Positions 17,753 through 26,467 are shown, counted from the first letter of the stretch. The stretch is DNA of 30,092 nucleotides from Phycisphaerales bacterium UBA7812 (GCA_002480345.1 DLBY01000047.1:1-30092); one strand, 5' to 3'. Numbers and translations are program-made. The notes: generated by a model from the sequence alone, not told the origin.

Positions 17753-18294
17753 ACGCGATAATCCGGCGGGTCTTCCTGTGCGCAGCCGTCGGGCTGCTCG
17801 CGATGGTGATGATCGGTTGCGAGGACGACCCCCCGCCTGAGGGGTTCGAGAAGATCCGCATCAAGGACCAGACCTACACGCTCGAACTCGCGGCGACCGA
17901 CGAGAAACGCACGAAGGGCCTCGGTGAGCGCACGGAGCTCCCCGAAAATGGCGGGATGCTCTTTGTCTTCAAGCGGGGCGAGCGTCGCCAGTTCCTGATG
18001 CGCGATTGTTTCATCGACATCGACATCATCTTCCTGGATTCCAACGGGCGGATCATCGCGTTCCACCACATGCCCAAGGAGCCGCCCCGAGGGGCTGACG
18101 AGGGCGAGGTGGGGGATTGGGACCCCAGGAAACCCGCGAACAGGCGGTACGAGAGCCGCCTGAAGCGGTACTCGAGCCGGGGCGCGGCCCAGTTCGTCAT
18201 CGAGATCGCGGGGGGCGAACTCGAGGAACTGGACCTGAAAGTCGGGGAGAAGATCGAACTCGACACGGAGCGGCTGAAGGCGCTGGCGCGCTGA
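17734..18294 (+). CDS. DUF192-family lipoprotein
   Basis: This 186-residue protein starts with a lipoprotein signal peptide whose lipobox is VMIGC, giving lipid-modified Cys29. Residues 45-185 match the DUF192 family: KRTKGLGERTELPENGGMLFVF (59-80), FLMRDCFIDIDIIFLDSNG and, near the end, AAQFVIEIAGG. DUF192 proteins are small envelope proteins of unknown function. Between residues about 113 and 148 there is a charged insertion (KEPPRGADEGEVGDWDPRK). The ATG at 17734 has GGAGG upstream at good spacing and lies inside the end of the GluQ-RS gene, which suggests coupled translation. Confidence 0.88.
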   Translation: MADLDLNAIIRRVFLCAAVGLLAMVMIGCEDDPPPEGFEKIRIKDQTYTLELAATDEKRTKGLGERTELPENGGMLFVFKRGERRQFLMRDCFIDIDIIFLDSNGRIIAFHHMPKEPPRGADEGEVGDWDPRKPANRRYESRLKRYSSRGAAQFVIEIAGGELEELDLKVGEKIELDTERLKALAR

Positions 18295-18354
18295 GACGAT
18301 ACACACCGTGCCGATGAGCGGGTCTGCGCGCACGGGAGCGGGCGGCGTCTCGGC

Positions 18355-19692
18355 ATGGAGCGCGCCATGCAGCGGATGGGCACGGAGACCCGCCTGACGA
18401 TCGTGAGCCGACTGGGGGCGGAGGCGACCGCCTCGGCCTGGCTCGAGCCGCTGCGCGCCGCGTGGCCTTCCAGCAAATCCGAGGGGCGCCCCGAGGGGCG
18501 TGTGGTCGGGTACGACTCGCTGTGCAAGGAGCTCTCGCCGCACGATCCGTGCGAGCCCGGGCACCGTGCGCTCGCGAGCCAGGTCGTCGTGGCGCTCGCG
18601 ACGGAGCTGAGCGACGAATCGGACATCTACCGCCTGCTCGACGCGCTGCGCCGGTCGATCACCCCCGCGGTGCTGGTCGTGCGAGGCGAGTTGCACGACC
18701 GCCTCAGCCGCACGGTTGATCCCGATATGGGCGTGAGCGTGCTGGACTGGGACACCGGGATCGAGGCGATCGCCCGCTCGGCGCGCGCGCTCGCGGACCG
18801 GCAGCCGCTCATCGACTCGATGAGCCGGGAGGTTCGGCTCGCGCAGCTCAGCCAGCGGAGCATCGCTGGCGAACTCGACAAGCTGCACAAGGAGCTCCAC
18901 GAAGCGGCGCACATGCAGCAGCAGTTCGTGCAACGCGCGGTGCCCTATGTCCCGGGCCTGAATGTGGGCGTGATCTACCGCCCCGCGACCTATGTGAGCG
19001 GGGATCTGTTCGATGTCGAGCGGCTCGACGAGCACCATGTGGGCGTCTTCCTCGCGGACGCGGTGGGGCACGGCGTCCCCGCGGCGATGCTGACGCTGTT
19101 CATCAGCCGGGCGCTCCCGAAGGTGGACGGGCTGGGCGGGAGCGCGCGCATCGTGCCGCCCGCGGAGGCGCTGTCGCGCCTGAACCGGGAATTCTGCGGG
19201 CGCCCCTCCCCGAGCGGGCGGTTCGCGACGGCGATCTACGCGGTGATCGATACCCGGACCATGACCGCGGAGGTCGCGGGCGCGGGGCACCCCGCGGCGA
19301 TCGTCTCGAGCGAGGGGTCGCACGGGATCCGTCGGATCGAGTCCGAGGGCCCGCTGCTCGGGGTCTTCCCCGACGCATCGTTCGAGTCCGAGACGATCGA
19401 GCTGGGGCGCGAGCACCGGATGGTCTTCTTCACGGACGGCTTCGAGACCGCGTTCCCGGACGAGAAGGCGGGCGCATCGAGTCTCAAGCTGCCGACGGAT
19501 TTCTACATCGAGCGCCTGGCGCGCCTCGCGTCCCATGCGGGCGACGCGGACAGCCTGGGCGAGGCGCTGTCGTCGTTCGAGGGCGAGCTCGACCAGCAGA
19601 TGGGCTCGCTGCACCGCCCGGATGATGTCACCGCGTTGATCGTCGGGTTCGACCGCGAGGCGGGGTCGGCGGGCGTTTCCGAAGCCGCCTGA
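18355..19692 (+). CDS. SpoIIE/RsbU-type PP2C serine phosphatase
   Basis: This 445-residue protein probably dephosphorylates an anti-sigma-factor antagonist in a partner-switching pathway. Residues 185-432 form the PP2C-like domain: RPATYVSGDLFDV (metal-binding Asp217), LADAVGHGVPAAML (Asp235), FFTDGFETAF (Asp361) and HRPDDVTALIV (Asp423/424). Before it is a helical linker (LSREVRLAQLSQRSI-type, 155-190) and a 150-residue N-terminal region that I do not recognise; its alternating strands and helices might be a diverged receiver-like domain, but no phosphoacceptor motif is clear. ATGs at 18355, 18367 and 18376 are all possible. No STAS or anti-sigma gene is next to it. Its stop lies seven bases from the first base of the Rhodobacterales-like segment. 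Confidence 0.87.
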   Translation: MERAMQRMGTETRLTIVSRLGAEATASAWLEPLRAAWPSSKSEGRPEGRVVGYDSLCKELSPHDPCEPGHRALASQVVVALATELSDESDIYRLLDALRRSITPAVLVVRGELHDRLSRTVDPDMGVSVLDWDTGIEAIARSARALADRQPLIDSMSREVRLAQLSQRSIAGELDKLHKELHEAAHMQQQFVQRAVPYVPGLNVGVIYRPATYVSGDLFDVERLDEHHVGVFLADAVGHGVPAAMLTLFISRALPKVDGLGGSARIVPPAEALSRLNREFCGRPSPSGRFATAIYAVIDTRTMTAEVAGAGHPAAIVSSEGSHGIRRIESEGPLLGVFPDASFESETIELGREHRMVFFTDGFETAFPDEKAGASSLKLPTDFYIERLARLASHAGDADSLGEALSSFEGELDQQMGSLHRPDDVTALIVGFDREAGSAGVSEAA

Positions 19693-19699
19693 CGCGTGG
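19693..19699. other. Apparent junction between planctomycete-like and Rhodobacterales-like DNA
   Basis: Gene families to the left are planctomycete-like and those to the right are Rhodobacterales-like. The two end genes are convergent and only seven bases apart, and no terminator, repeat, att-like site or mobile gene lies between them. The right-hand ATPase gene lacks the permease gene that would normally follow at this point. Confidence 0.75.
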
Positions 19700-20411
<712 letters not shown>

Positions 20412-20413
<2 letters not shown>

Positions 20414-21092
20414 GAGGTTGCGCCTGTTTTGCAAGTGTTTTCGCAGATATGGGGCCGTGGACGGCCTGGGCAAGGTGGTGGCGGTGTTTCTTGCGCTCAC
20501 CGGCCCCGCCATGGCCGGGGAGCCGGTGACGGTGCTGGCGCTCGGCGACAGCCTGACGCAGGGCTACGGTCTGCCCGAGGCCGAGGGCTTCGTGCCGCAG
20601 ATGCGGCGCTGGCTGGCCGGGAAGGGAATCGATGCGGAGCTGATCAACGGCGGGGTGTCGGGCGATACCACGGCGGGGGGAGCGGCGCGCGTGGCCTGGA
20701 GCCTGACGCCGGAGGTGGACGCGATGATCGTGGCGCTTGGCGGCAACGATCTCTTGCGCGGGATCGACCCGGCCGAGAGCCGCCGCAACCTTGACGCCAT
20801 CCTGCGCGCGGCGGCAGCGCGCGAGGTCGAGGTGCTTCTGGTAGGGTTGCGCGCGCCGGGCAATTACGGCGCGGGCTACAAGGCCGCCTTCGACGCGATC
20901 TATCCCGAACTCGCCGAGGCGCATGGGGCGCTTTACGCGCCGGATTTCTTCGAGGGGCTGGGGGGTGGCGATCCGGCGGCGCTTCAACGGCATTTCCAGC
21001 CCGACGGCATCCACCCCAATGCCGAGGGCGTGGCCCGGATCGTCGCGGGTCTCGGGCCTTACGTGGCCGCGCTGATCGAGGCGGCCAAATGA
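20412..21092 (+). CDS. tesA: GDSL-type arylesterase / TesA-like lysophospholipase
   Basis: This protein of up to 226 residues is an SGNH/GDSL hydrolase of the TesA type, exported to the periplasm, with broad ester or thioester specificity. Block I is LALGDSLTQGYGLP with Ser47, block II has Gly84 in NGGVSGDTTAGG, block III is LGGNDLLRG (Asn112), and block V is DGIHPN with Asp198 and His201, so the catalytic set is complete. The hydrophobic FLALTGPAMAG (26-36) ends the signal peptide. The ATG at 20412 gives a long n-region and overlaps the divergent ATPase start; a GTG near 20457 or 20475 would give a more normal signal peptide and place the octamer pair at 20428-20447 outside the gene. Confidence 0.9.
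20428..20447 (+). promoter_or_regulatory. TTTGC-type octamer pair, possible short-chain acyl-CoA regulator site
   Basis: TTTGCAAG, four bases and TTCGCAGA match the octamer-N4-octamer layout reported for Rhodobacter PccR (TTTGCAAA twice) with three mismatches. It lies at the divergent ATPase/arylesterase start. This is a pattern match from memory only. Confidence 0.35.
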
Positions 21093-21095
21093 AAA

Positions 21096-21115
21096 CGGGC
21101 CCCGCAAGGGGCCCG
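21096..21115 (-). terminator. Intrinsic terminator of the cold-shock gene, possibly bidirectional
   Basis: A perfect eight-bp stem, CGGGCCCC / GGGGCCCG with a GCAA loop, is followed on the minus strand by TTTTC. It lies between the convergent arylesterase and cold-shock genes and fits an intrinsic terminator for the latter. Confidence 0.75.
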
Positions 21116-21138
21116 CATCCGGCGCATGGGATCGACGA

Positions 21139-21345
21139 TCAGGCGAGCGTCAGGTTGCTCGCCGACTGACGGCCGTCGCGGCCGGCCTCGATGTCGAAGC
21201 TCACTTTCTGATTGTCGGCAAGCCCGGTGAGACCCGCGCGCTCGACAGCCGAGATGTGAACGAACACGTCCTTGCCGCCGCCATCAGGCGCGATGAAGCC
21301 GTAGCCCTTGGTGGTGTTGAACCATTTTACGGTGCCAGATGCCAT
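21139..21345 (-). CDS. cspA: Cold-shock protein (CspA family)
   Basis: This 68-residue protein is a complete cold-shock domain that binds single-stranded nucleic acid and acts as an RNA chaperone. RNP1 is KGYGFIAP (13-20) and RNP2 is VFVHIS (27-32), preceded by the canonical GTVKWFN (4-10). Alphaproteobacterial features include GGGKDVFVHISAVERAGL. The ATG at 21345 has GAGGAGTT upstream at good spacing. About 175 bp separate it from the next gene on the same strand, enough for the long structured 5' leader that cold-shock mRNAs often carry. A terminator hairpin follows its stop. Confidence 0.95.
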   Translation of the reverse strand: MASGTVKWFNTTKGYGFIAPDGGGKDVFVHISAVERAGLTGLADNQKVSFDIEAGRDGRQSASNLTLA

Positions 21346-21521
21346 TGCTCTGAACTCCTCTAGATTTGCTGCCCGCGGAAGTGCGGCAGCCCGGCCCGTC
21401 AAGTGAGATCGAGTGACTGAGCCGTAAGAGGACAGAGAGTCGATAGCTTTAACGTTAGCGCGGGCAATATGGGGCCGAAACGCGCGAAACGCAAGGGGGC
21501 ATCGCGCGCGGCCCGGCGGCA

Positions 21522-22088
21522 TCAGAGAACCGTGACCACGGTGCCGAGCGGCACACGCTCGTAAAGCTCCTGCACATGTTCGTTGATCATGCGGATGCAG
21601 CCGTTGGAGACCGAGCGCCCGATGGATTGCGGCTCGGTCGTGCCGTGGATGCGGTAATAGGTGTCGCGCCCGTTCTGGAAGAGGTAGAGCGCGCGCGAGC
21701 CGAGCGGATTGTCCGGCCCGCCGGGCTGCACGTAATCGTTGCCCTTGAACCGGCCATAGGCGCGGGGGTCGCGCTCGATCATCTCGTCGGTGGGCCGCCA
21801 GGTGGGCCATTTCTTCTTCACGTCGATGGTGGCGGTCCCGGTGAATTCGAGCCCCGCGCGCCCCACGCCCACGCCGTAGCGGCGCGCCTGACCGGGGGCG
21901 GTGACGAGATAGAGGAAATGCGCGCGCGGCACGACGACGAGATGACCGGGCGCGTAGGCGGCGGCAAAACGCACGTCCTGCGGCATGAATTTCGGGTCAA
22001 GGGTAAAGGCGCTTGCGCGGGCCGGGATCAGGGCGGGCGCGGCCAGCGCGGCAAGGCCGGTGGCGATCAGGGAACGGCGATCGATCAT
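21522..22088 (-). CDS. L,D-transpeptidase (YkuD domain), Tat-type signal
   Basis: This 188-residue periplasmic enzyme would make 3-3 peptidoglycan cross-links or attach proteins to peptidoglycan. The N-terminus DRRSLIATGLAALAAPALI has the two arginines and hydrophobic stretch of a Tat-like signal, with cleavage near ASA (25-27). The YkuD domain covers about 47-188. The catalytic motif is complete: HGTTEPQSIG (148-157), then SNGCIRM (161-167), with nucleophile Cys164 and supporting His148. The ATG at 22088 is preceded by GGAGGGAG. Neighbouring genes are transcribed independently. It belongs to the ErfK/YbiS-like group common in Rhodobacterales. Confidence 0.93.
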   Translation of the reverse strand: MIDRRSLIATGLAALAAPALIPARASAFTLDPKFMPQDVRFAAAYAPGHLVVVPRAHFLYLVTAPGQARRYGVGVGRAGLEFTGTATIDVKKKWPTWRPTDEMIERDPRAYGRFKGNDYVQPGGPDNPLGSRALYLFQNGRDTYYRIHGTTEPQSIGRSVSNGCIRMINEHVQELYERVPLGTVVTVL

Positions 22089-22198
22089 GGGTCTCCCTCC
22101 GAAAATTCTTTGAGCCCTTTATAAAGCGGGCGCGGCGCGGCTTCGAAAGTCAAATCCGGGTGAGCGCATGGAAAATCCGGCATCTGTGGCCTTTGCGC

Positions 22199-22291
22199 TC
22201 AGATCGCGGCCCAGTCGGCGAAGCGGCAGGGCACCGGGCGGCGATGCCAGGGCGGGCGGGGAAAGCGCGGGTCGGTCTTGCGGCGGGACAT
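22199..22291 (-). CDS. Putative 30-residue basic small protein
   Basis: A short frame reads MSRRKTDPRFPRPPWHRRPV and ends CRFADWAAI: 30 residues rich in Arg, Pro and Trp. The support is a strong GGGGAGG placed six bases before the ATG, plus a protein-like composition that differs from the surrounding shadow frames. There is no signal peptide or membrane segment. It lies between the L,D-transpeptidase and the exporter gene, both on the same strand. I do not know the family, and an intergenic origin is possible. Confidence 0.45.
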   Translation of the reverse strand: MSRRKTDPRFPRPPWHRRPVPCRFADWAAI

Positions 22292-22389
22292 GGATAGCCT
22301 CCCCGATGGTCTGCCTGACAGCGACATGGGGGCAGGCGGACCCGGGGCCAGAGCGGATGTTCACGACGTGACGGGCCGTGAGATACCGC

Positions 22390-23607
22390 TCACGCCATGC
22401 GGAGCCGCCGCTCGCGGCGGATCACGAGAAGGATCGTGACCACCGCCGCCAAGCCCGTGAGGAACATCAGCCACAGAAGCGGAAATGCGCCGCTGCCCGG
22501 CGTCAGAAGCAGCCCCGCGAGCGCCGAGAGCGCGGCCCCAAGCCCGATCATCAACGCCCCCGAGAGCCCGCTTGCTGTCCCGGCAAGGTCAGGCCGGATC
22601 GACAGCGCGCCCGCCGTCGCGTTGGGAATGACCATGCCGTTGCCCATCCCCATGAAGGTCATCAGCCCGAAGAAGCTGAGCGGCGTGCCAAGCCCCATGT
22701 GGAACAGGGTGAGGTTGAGCCCGATGCCGCCCGCGTTGAACAGCGCCCCACAGAGCACCATGCGGTTGACGCCGATCCGCGTCGAGAATCGCCCCGAGGC
22801 GAAATTGCCGCAGAAATAGCCGATGGCGGGCGCGCCGAAGAAGAGGCCAAGCGCCGCAGGGGTCATTCCGAAGACCTGATCGCCGACGAAGGGCGCGCCG
22901 CCCAGATAGGCGAAGAACGATCCCGAACTGAGCCCCGCGGCCATGGCATAGCCCCAGAAGCGGCGCGAGACGAGCAGCGCCGGGTAGTCGCGGAACTGCT
23001 GCATCAGCGTGCGTCCCGAAAGCGGCGCGGTCTCGCCCAGGTCACGCCAGCACAGCCAGAAGAGCGCGGCCCCCAGAACGAAGAGCGCCCAGAAATTCGC
23101 CTGCCAGCCGAAGGCTTCGTCGAGCATCCCGCCAAGGACCGGGCCCACCATCGGCACCACCGCCATGCCCATGGTCACATAGCCGATCATCGAGGCGGCG
23201 CGGTCCTGGGGCACAATGTCGCGCACGATGGCGCGCGAGAGCACCATCGCCACCACGACGCTCGCCTGCACCATGCGGAAGGTGAGAAAGACGGTGACAT
23301 CGGGGGCGAAGATGCAGCCGAGCGTGGCCAGCAGAAACAGCCCAACCCCCCAGAGCACCACCGGACGCCGCCCCCAGCGGTCCGAGAGCGGTCCCATCAG
23401 CAGTTGCAGCCCGGCATTGACCGCCAGATAGAGCGCGACCGAAAGCTGGATCAGCCGATACTCGGTCTGGAAATGCGCCACCATTCCCGGAAGCGAGGGC
23501 AGAAAGATATTCGTGGCCAGCGCCGAAAGTCCTGCCATCAGGATCAGCGTTGCGATATGCGGCGGCGAGGAGCGGTCGAGGAAACGGACCGGGCGTTCGG
23601 CTGTCAT
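22390..23607 (-). CDS. bcr: Bcr/CflA-family multidrug MFS exporter
   Basis: This 405-residue inner-membrane drug/proton antiporter has about 12 transmembrane helices. The Bcr/CflA hallmarks are TNIFLPSLPGMVAHF in the first loop (32-46), the motif-A-like GPLSDRWGRRPVVLWG (72-87), SRAIVRDIV at the end of helix 4 and PMVGPVLGG in helix 5 (motif C, typical of antiporters). The C-terminal half contains NATAGALS and GTASGLSGALM, also typical. The length is normal. It is divergent from pccB across 199 bp; a link to propionate metabolism is not implied. The ATG at 23607 has no strong Shine-Dalgarno, but the N-terminus aligns with the family. Confidence 0.93.
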   Translation of the reverse strand: MTAERPVRFLDRSSPPHIATLILMAGLSALATNIFLPSLPGMVAHFQTEYRLIQLSVALYLAVNAGLQLLMGPLSDRWGRRPVVLWGVGLFLLATLGCIFAPDVTVFLTFRMVQASVVVAMVLSRAIVRDIVPQDRAASMIGYVTMGMAVVPMVGPVLGGMLDEAFGWQANFWALFVLGAALFWLCWRDLGETAPLSGRTLMQQFRDYPALLVSRRFWGYAMAAGLSSGSFFAYLGGAPFVGDQVFGMTPAALGLFFGAPAIGYFCGNFASGRFSTRIGVNRMVLCGALFNAGGIGLNLTLFHMGLGTPLSFFGLMTFMGMGNGMVIPNATAGALSIRPDLAGTASGLSGALMIGLGAALSALAGLLLTPGSGAFPLLWLMFLTGLAAVVTILLVIRRERRLRMA

Positions 23608-23678
23608 GCGTCATGGCTAGGGCGCGCCTCGGGGAAAGTCCAGACGCGGCGGATGGCGGCTGCATCACCTCCGTGGGA

Positions 23679-23745
23679 TTTGCGGACAGTTTGCAGATAC
23701 GCAGATATTCGGATTGATATTCGCAGTAATTTGCAAATTTGCGGG
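23679..23745 (+). promoter_or_regulatory. Cluster of TTTGC-type octamers upstream of pccB (candidate PccR site)
   Basis: Six related octamers are visible: TTTGCGGA (23679), TTTGCAGA (23690), TACGCAGA (23698), TTCGCAGT (23720), TTTGCAAA (23730) and TTTGCGGG (23738). Repeats of TTTGCAAA are the sites reported for PccR, the short-chain acyl-CoA regulator of propionyl-CoA carboxylase genes in Rhodobacter. The spacing here (8-11 bases between octamer starts) differs from the published four-base gap. Confidence 0.55.
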
Positions 23746-23806
23746 AAACAGGTTGGTTCGTCGCCCGCGTCGCCCTATGCTGCGCGCCAGCGACAAGGGG
23801 AGAGCC

Positions 23807-25339
23807 ATGAAAGACATCCTTCAGGAACTCGAGAACCGGCGCCAGGAGGCGCGTCTCGGCGGCGGGGCGGCGCGGATCGAGGCGCAGCACAAGCGCGGCA
23901 AGCTGACCGCGCGCGAGCGCATCGAGCTTCTGCTCGACGAGGGCAGTTTCGAGGAATTCGACATGTTCGTGGCGCATCGCTGCACCGATTTCGGCATGGA
24001 GAAGAACCGCCCCTACGGCGACGGGGTCGTGACCGGCTGGGGCACGATCAACGGCCGTCAGGTCTATGTCTTCAGCCAGGATTTCACCGTGCTCGGCGGC
24101 TCGGTCAGCGCCACCCATGCGCAGAAGATCTGCAAGATCATGGATATGGCCATGCAGAACGGCGCGCCCGTGATCGGCATCAACGATTCGGGCGGCGCGC
24201 GCATCCAGGAAGGGGTGGACAGCCTTGCGGGCTATGGCGAGGTGTTCCAGCGCAATATCGAAGCCTCGGGCGTGGTGCCGCAGATCAGCCTCGTCATGGG
24301 GCCTTGCGCCGGGGGGGCGGTCTATTCCCCGGCGATGACCGATTTCATCTTCATGGTGCGCGACACGTCCTACATGTTCGTGACCGGCCCCGACGTGGTC
24401 AAGACCGTTACCAACGAGGTGGTGAGCGCCGAGGATCTGGGCGGGGCCTCGACCCATACCCGCAAGTCGAGCGTGGCCGACGGTGCCTTCGAGAACGATG
24501 TCGAGGCGCTGGCCGAGCTGCGGCGGCTGGTCGATTTCCTGCCGCTCAACAACCGCGCGGGCGTGCCGGTGCGGCCCTTCTTCGATACGCCGGACCGCGT
24601 CGAGCCGAGCCTTGACACGCTGGTGCCCGACAATCCCAACATGCCCTATGACATGAAGGAGTTGATCCTCAAGGTGGCCGACGAGGGCGATTTCTACGAG
24701 ATCCAGGAGGATTTCGCCCGCAACATCATCACCGGCTTCATCCGGCTCGAAGGGCGCAGCGTGGGCGTCGTGGCCAACCAGCCGATGGTGCTGGCGGGGT
24801 GCCTGGACATCGACAGCAGCCGCAAGGCCGCGCGCTTCGTGCGCTTCTGCGATGCCTTCGAGATCCCGATCCTGACCTTCGTGGACGTGCCCGGCTTCCT
24901 GCCCGGCACGGGGCAGGAACATGGCGGGGTTATCAAGCACGGCGCAAAGCTGCTCTTTGCCTATGGCGAGGCGACGGTGCCCAAGGTGACGGTGATCACC
25001 CGCAAGGCCTATGGCGGGGCCTATGACGTGATGTCCTCGAAGCATCTGCGCGCCGATTTCAACTATGCCTGGCCTTCGGCGGAGATCGCGGTGATGGGGG
25101 CCAAGGGGGCGACGGAAATCATCCACCGTGCCGATCTGGGCGATCCCGAGAAGATCGCGGCGCATACGAAGAACTACGAGGACCGGTTCGCCAATCCCTT
25201 CGTCGCCGCCGAGCGCGGCTTCATCGACGAGGTGATCCAGCCACGTTCGACGCGCGTGCGGGTCTGCCGGGCCTTTGCCTCGCTGCGCAACAAGAAAAGG
25301 GCGCTGCCCTGGAAGAAGCACGACAACATCCCGCTGTGA
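23807..25339 (+). CDS. pccB: Propionyl-CoA carboxylase beta (carboxyltransferase) subunit
   Basis: This 510-residue carboxyltransferase takes the carboxyl group from biotin on PccA and places it on propionyl-CoA, giving methylmalonyl-CoA. It acts in propionate assimilation and, in Rhodobacterales, in acetate and organosulfur carbon routes. The oxyanion-hole glycine loops are SGGARIQEG (128-136) and GPCAGGAVYSPA (165-176) in the N-half. The C-half holds VDVPGFLPGTGQEHGG and RKAYGGAYDVM. Length and start (MKDILQELENRR) are normal, with AAGGGGAGAG before the ATG. The octamer cluster upstream suggests control by a short-chain acyl-CoA regulator. It is the first gene of the pcc locus. Confidence 0.97.
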   Translation: MKDILQELENRRQEARLGGGAARIEAQHKRGKLTARERIELLLDEGSFEEFDMFVAHRCTDFGMEKNRPYGDGVVTGWGTINGRQVYVFSQDFTVLGGSVSATHAQKICKIMDMAMQNGAPVIGINDSGGARIQEGVDSLAGYGEVFQRNIEASGVVPQISLVMGPCAGGAVYSPAMTDFIFMVRDTSYMFVTGPDVVKTVTNEVVSAEDLGGASTHTRKSSVADGAFENDVEALAELRRLVDFLPLNNRAGVPVRPFFDTPDRVEPSLDTLVPDNPNMPYDMKELILKVADEGDFYEIQEDFARNIITGFIRLEGRSVGVVANQPMVLAGCLDIDSSRKAARFVRFCDAFEIPILTFVDVPGFLPGTGQEHGGVIKHGAKLLFAYGEATVPKVTVITRKAYGGAYDVMSSKHLRADFNYAWPSAEIAVMGAKGATEIIHRADLGDPEKIAAHTKNYEDRFANPFVAAERGFIDEVIQPRSTRVRVCRAFASLRNKKRALPWKKHDNIPL

Positions 25340-25379
25340 GCGGATCGTCGGGCAAGGGCAAACCGGAGACGTCATCAGG

Positions 25380-25712
25380 ATGGGCCGCGACCAATGGCAT
25401 GTGATCGAGGAGGGGAAGACGCTCACGCTCGCGCGGCGGCTCCCGGTGCGTCTCGACCTGGCCGCCGAGACGGTGCTGCCCGGGGCCACGGGGCGGCAGC
25501 GGCTGGCACACCGGGTGCGCCGGGATCTGTGGCGGCTGCTGCGGGACCTGCGCGGCTTTGCCCCCGTGGTGCGGGTGCGCCGCGAAGACACCGGCATGCA
25601 TGTCGTGGCGGGCGGCGAAGTGGCCGGGCGGGTGCCGTCTGGGACGCGCGCGCGTGTGGCCGCGTTGTTGAACGATCCGCGCCACCGGGCGCGATGGATG
25701 GGCCGGGCATGA
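25380..25712 (+). CDS. Conserved small protein of the pcc locus
   Basis: This is a 110-residue basic, Arg-rich cytoplasmic protein (no signal peptide or membrane helix). The middle has LAHRVRRDLWRLLRDLRGFAPVVRVRRE (residues about 44-71), an amphipathic helix then a strand, and the end is NDPRHRARWMGRA. Proteins of this type sit between pccB and pccA in Rhodobacterales, as I recall, but I know of no function. It begins 40 bp after pccB and overlaps the next gene by four bases (ATGA), so it is co-transcribed and probably coupled. The ATG at 25380 directly follows an AGG; a start a few codons later is also possible. Confidence 0.7.
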   Translation: MGRDQWHVIEEGKTLTLARRLPVRLDLAAETVLPGATGRQRLAHRVRRDLWRLLRDLRGFAPVVRVRREDTGMHVVAGGEVAGRVPSGTRARVAALLNDPRHRARWMGRA

Positions 25713-26104
25713 TGAGGGGAGCCGCGATTCTGCCCACTCTCCTGCTCGGCCCCGCAGCCGCGGCGCAGGAGGAGGCGCTGCGGCTGCCCTCGGGACTCGA
25801 GGCTCGGTTCTTCGAGGTGCTGACCGACCGGCCCGAGGGCGGCGGCCTGATCTACCGCTTCCGCTACGTGGCCGAGGCGTTCGACGCGGGGTCCGCGCAG
25901 CTTGCCCTGCTCGGCGACGATCTGCTGTGGCTGTGCGAATCCCATGCCCTGCCGAGAATCGCGAATATCGGACCGCAGCCGCGGCAGGTGGTGATTTCGC
26001 TGGCAGATCGCGAGTCGGTCTTCGGTGTTTACGATCCGGCCGTGACGCAGGTCTTCGAGGCGTTTCGCCCCGAGGACGATACCTGCATCTGGGAGATGTT
26101 CTGA
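25709..26104 (+). CDS. DUF6497-like exported protein
   Basis: This 131-residue protein has a signal peptide (MMRGAAILPTLLLGPAAAAQ), suggesting a periplasmic location. The mature part has LPSGLEARFFEVLTD, VVISLADRESVFGVYDP and the C-terminal VFEAFRPEDDTCIWEMF. These match the DUF6497 family found in Rhodobacterales, as I remember it. Two cysteines (CESHALP and DDTCIW) could form a disulfide. Its ATG overlaps the stop of the preceding gene as ATGA. The function is unknown; its position in the pcc locus is conserved, but a direct role in propionate use is not shown. Confidence 0.75.
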   Translation: MMRGAAILPTLLLGPAAAAQEEALRLPSGLEARFFEVLTDRPEGGGLIYRFRYVAEAFDAGSAQLALLGDDLLWLCESHALPRIANIGPQPRQVVISLADRESVFGVYDPAVTQVFEAFRPEDDTCIWEMF

Positions 26105-26329
26105 GTTGGGCGCGCAAGGGCATGTCACGTCCCGCCCGCGGCCGGGCGCGAGTGCGGCTTTGCGGACACAATCCCGCGGGATCGTGTATTCAATATGTTC
26201 AAATCGCAGGATTTCCGCTAGCGTGACCCAAGGTTGCACAAGAGCGACCTTTTCCTCGCCAACCTGGCGGGCTATGGCATTGTGCCGACGCGCGCCGCAG
26301 ATCGCAGATACGAGAGACAGGAGTATCAC

Positions 26330-26467
26330 ATGTCCAAGACCGTCAAGAGCATCCTCGCCCTTGGTTTCATCGCTGTTGTCGCCGCTTGCGCGCAGCCGGC
26401 CGAAGAAGAATTCGTGGTTGTCGAGCCGATCACGACCGAACCGGTTCAGACCGGCAAGTACAAGTAA
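26330..26467 (+). CDS. Small lipoprotein of the pcc locus
   Basis: This 45-residue protein is a near-minimal lipoprotein: a basic start (MSKTVKS), a hydrophobic stretch (ILALGFIAVVA) and a lipobox VAAC, leaving a mature acidic peptide of about 24 residues (CAQPAEEEFVVVEPITTEPV, ending GKYK). An ACAGGAG at good spacing precedes the ATG. Very similar small lipoproteins are common between pccB and pccA in Rhodobacterales. The role is unknown. A 225-bp gap upstream suggests its own promoter, and a stable hairpin follows it, so it may be transcribed alone. Confidence 0.82.
   Translation: MSKTVKSILALGFIAVVAACAQPAEEEFVVVEPITTEPVQTGKYK

Noticed and set aside
21346..21521. A riboswitch or RNA gene upstream of the cold-shock gene
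   Set aside because: I could not identify any conserved RNA motif; a long leader is expected for cold-shock genes and explains the gap.
22378..24615. A 745-codon open frame on the plus strand
   Set aside because: It is antisense to the Bcr/CflA exporter and out of frame with pccB; the composition (His/Arg/Glu-rich) is that of a shadow frame.
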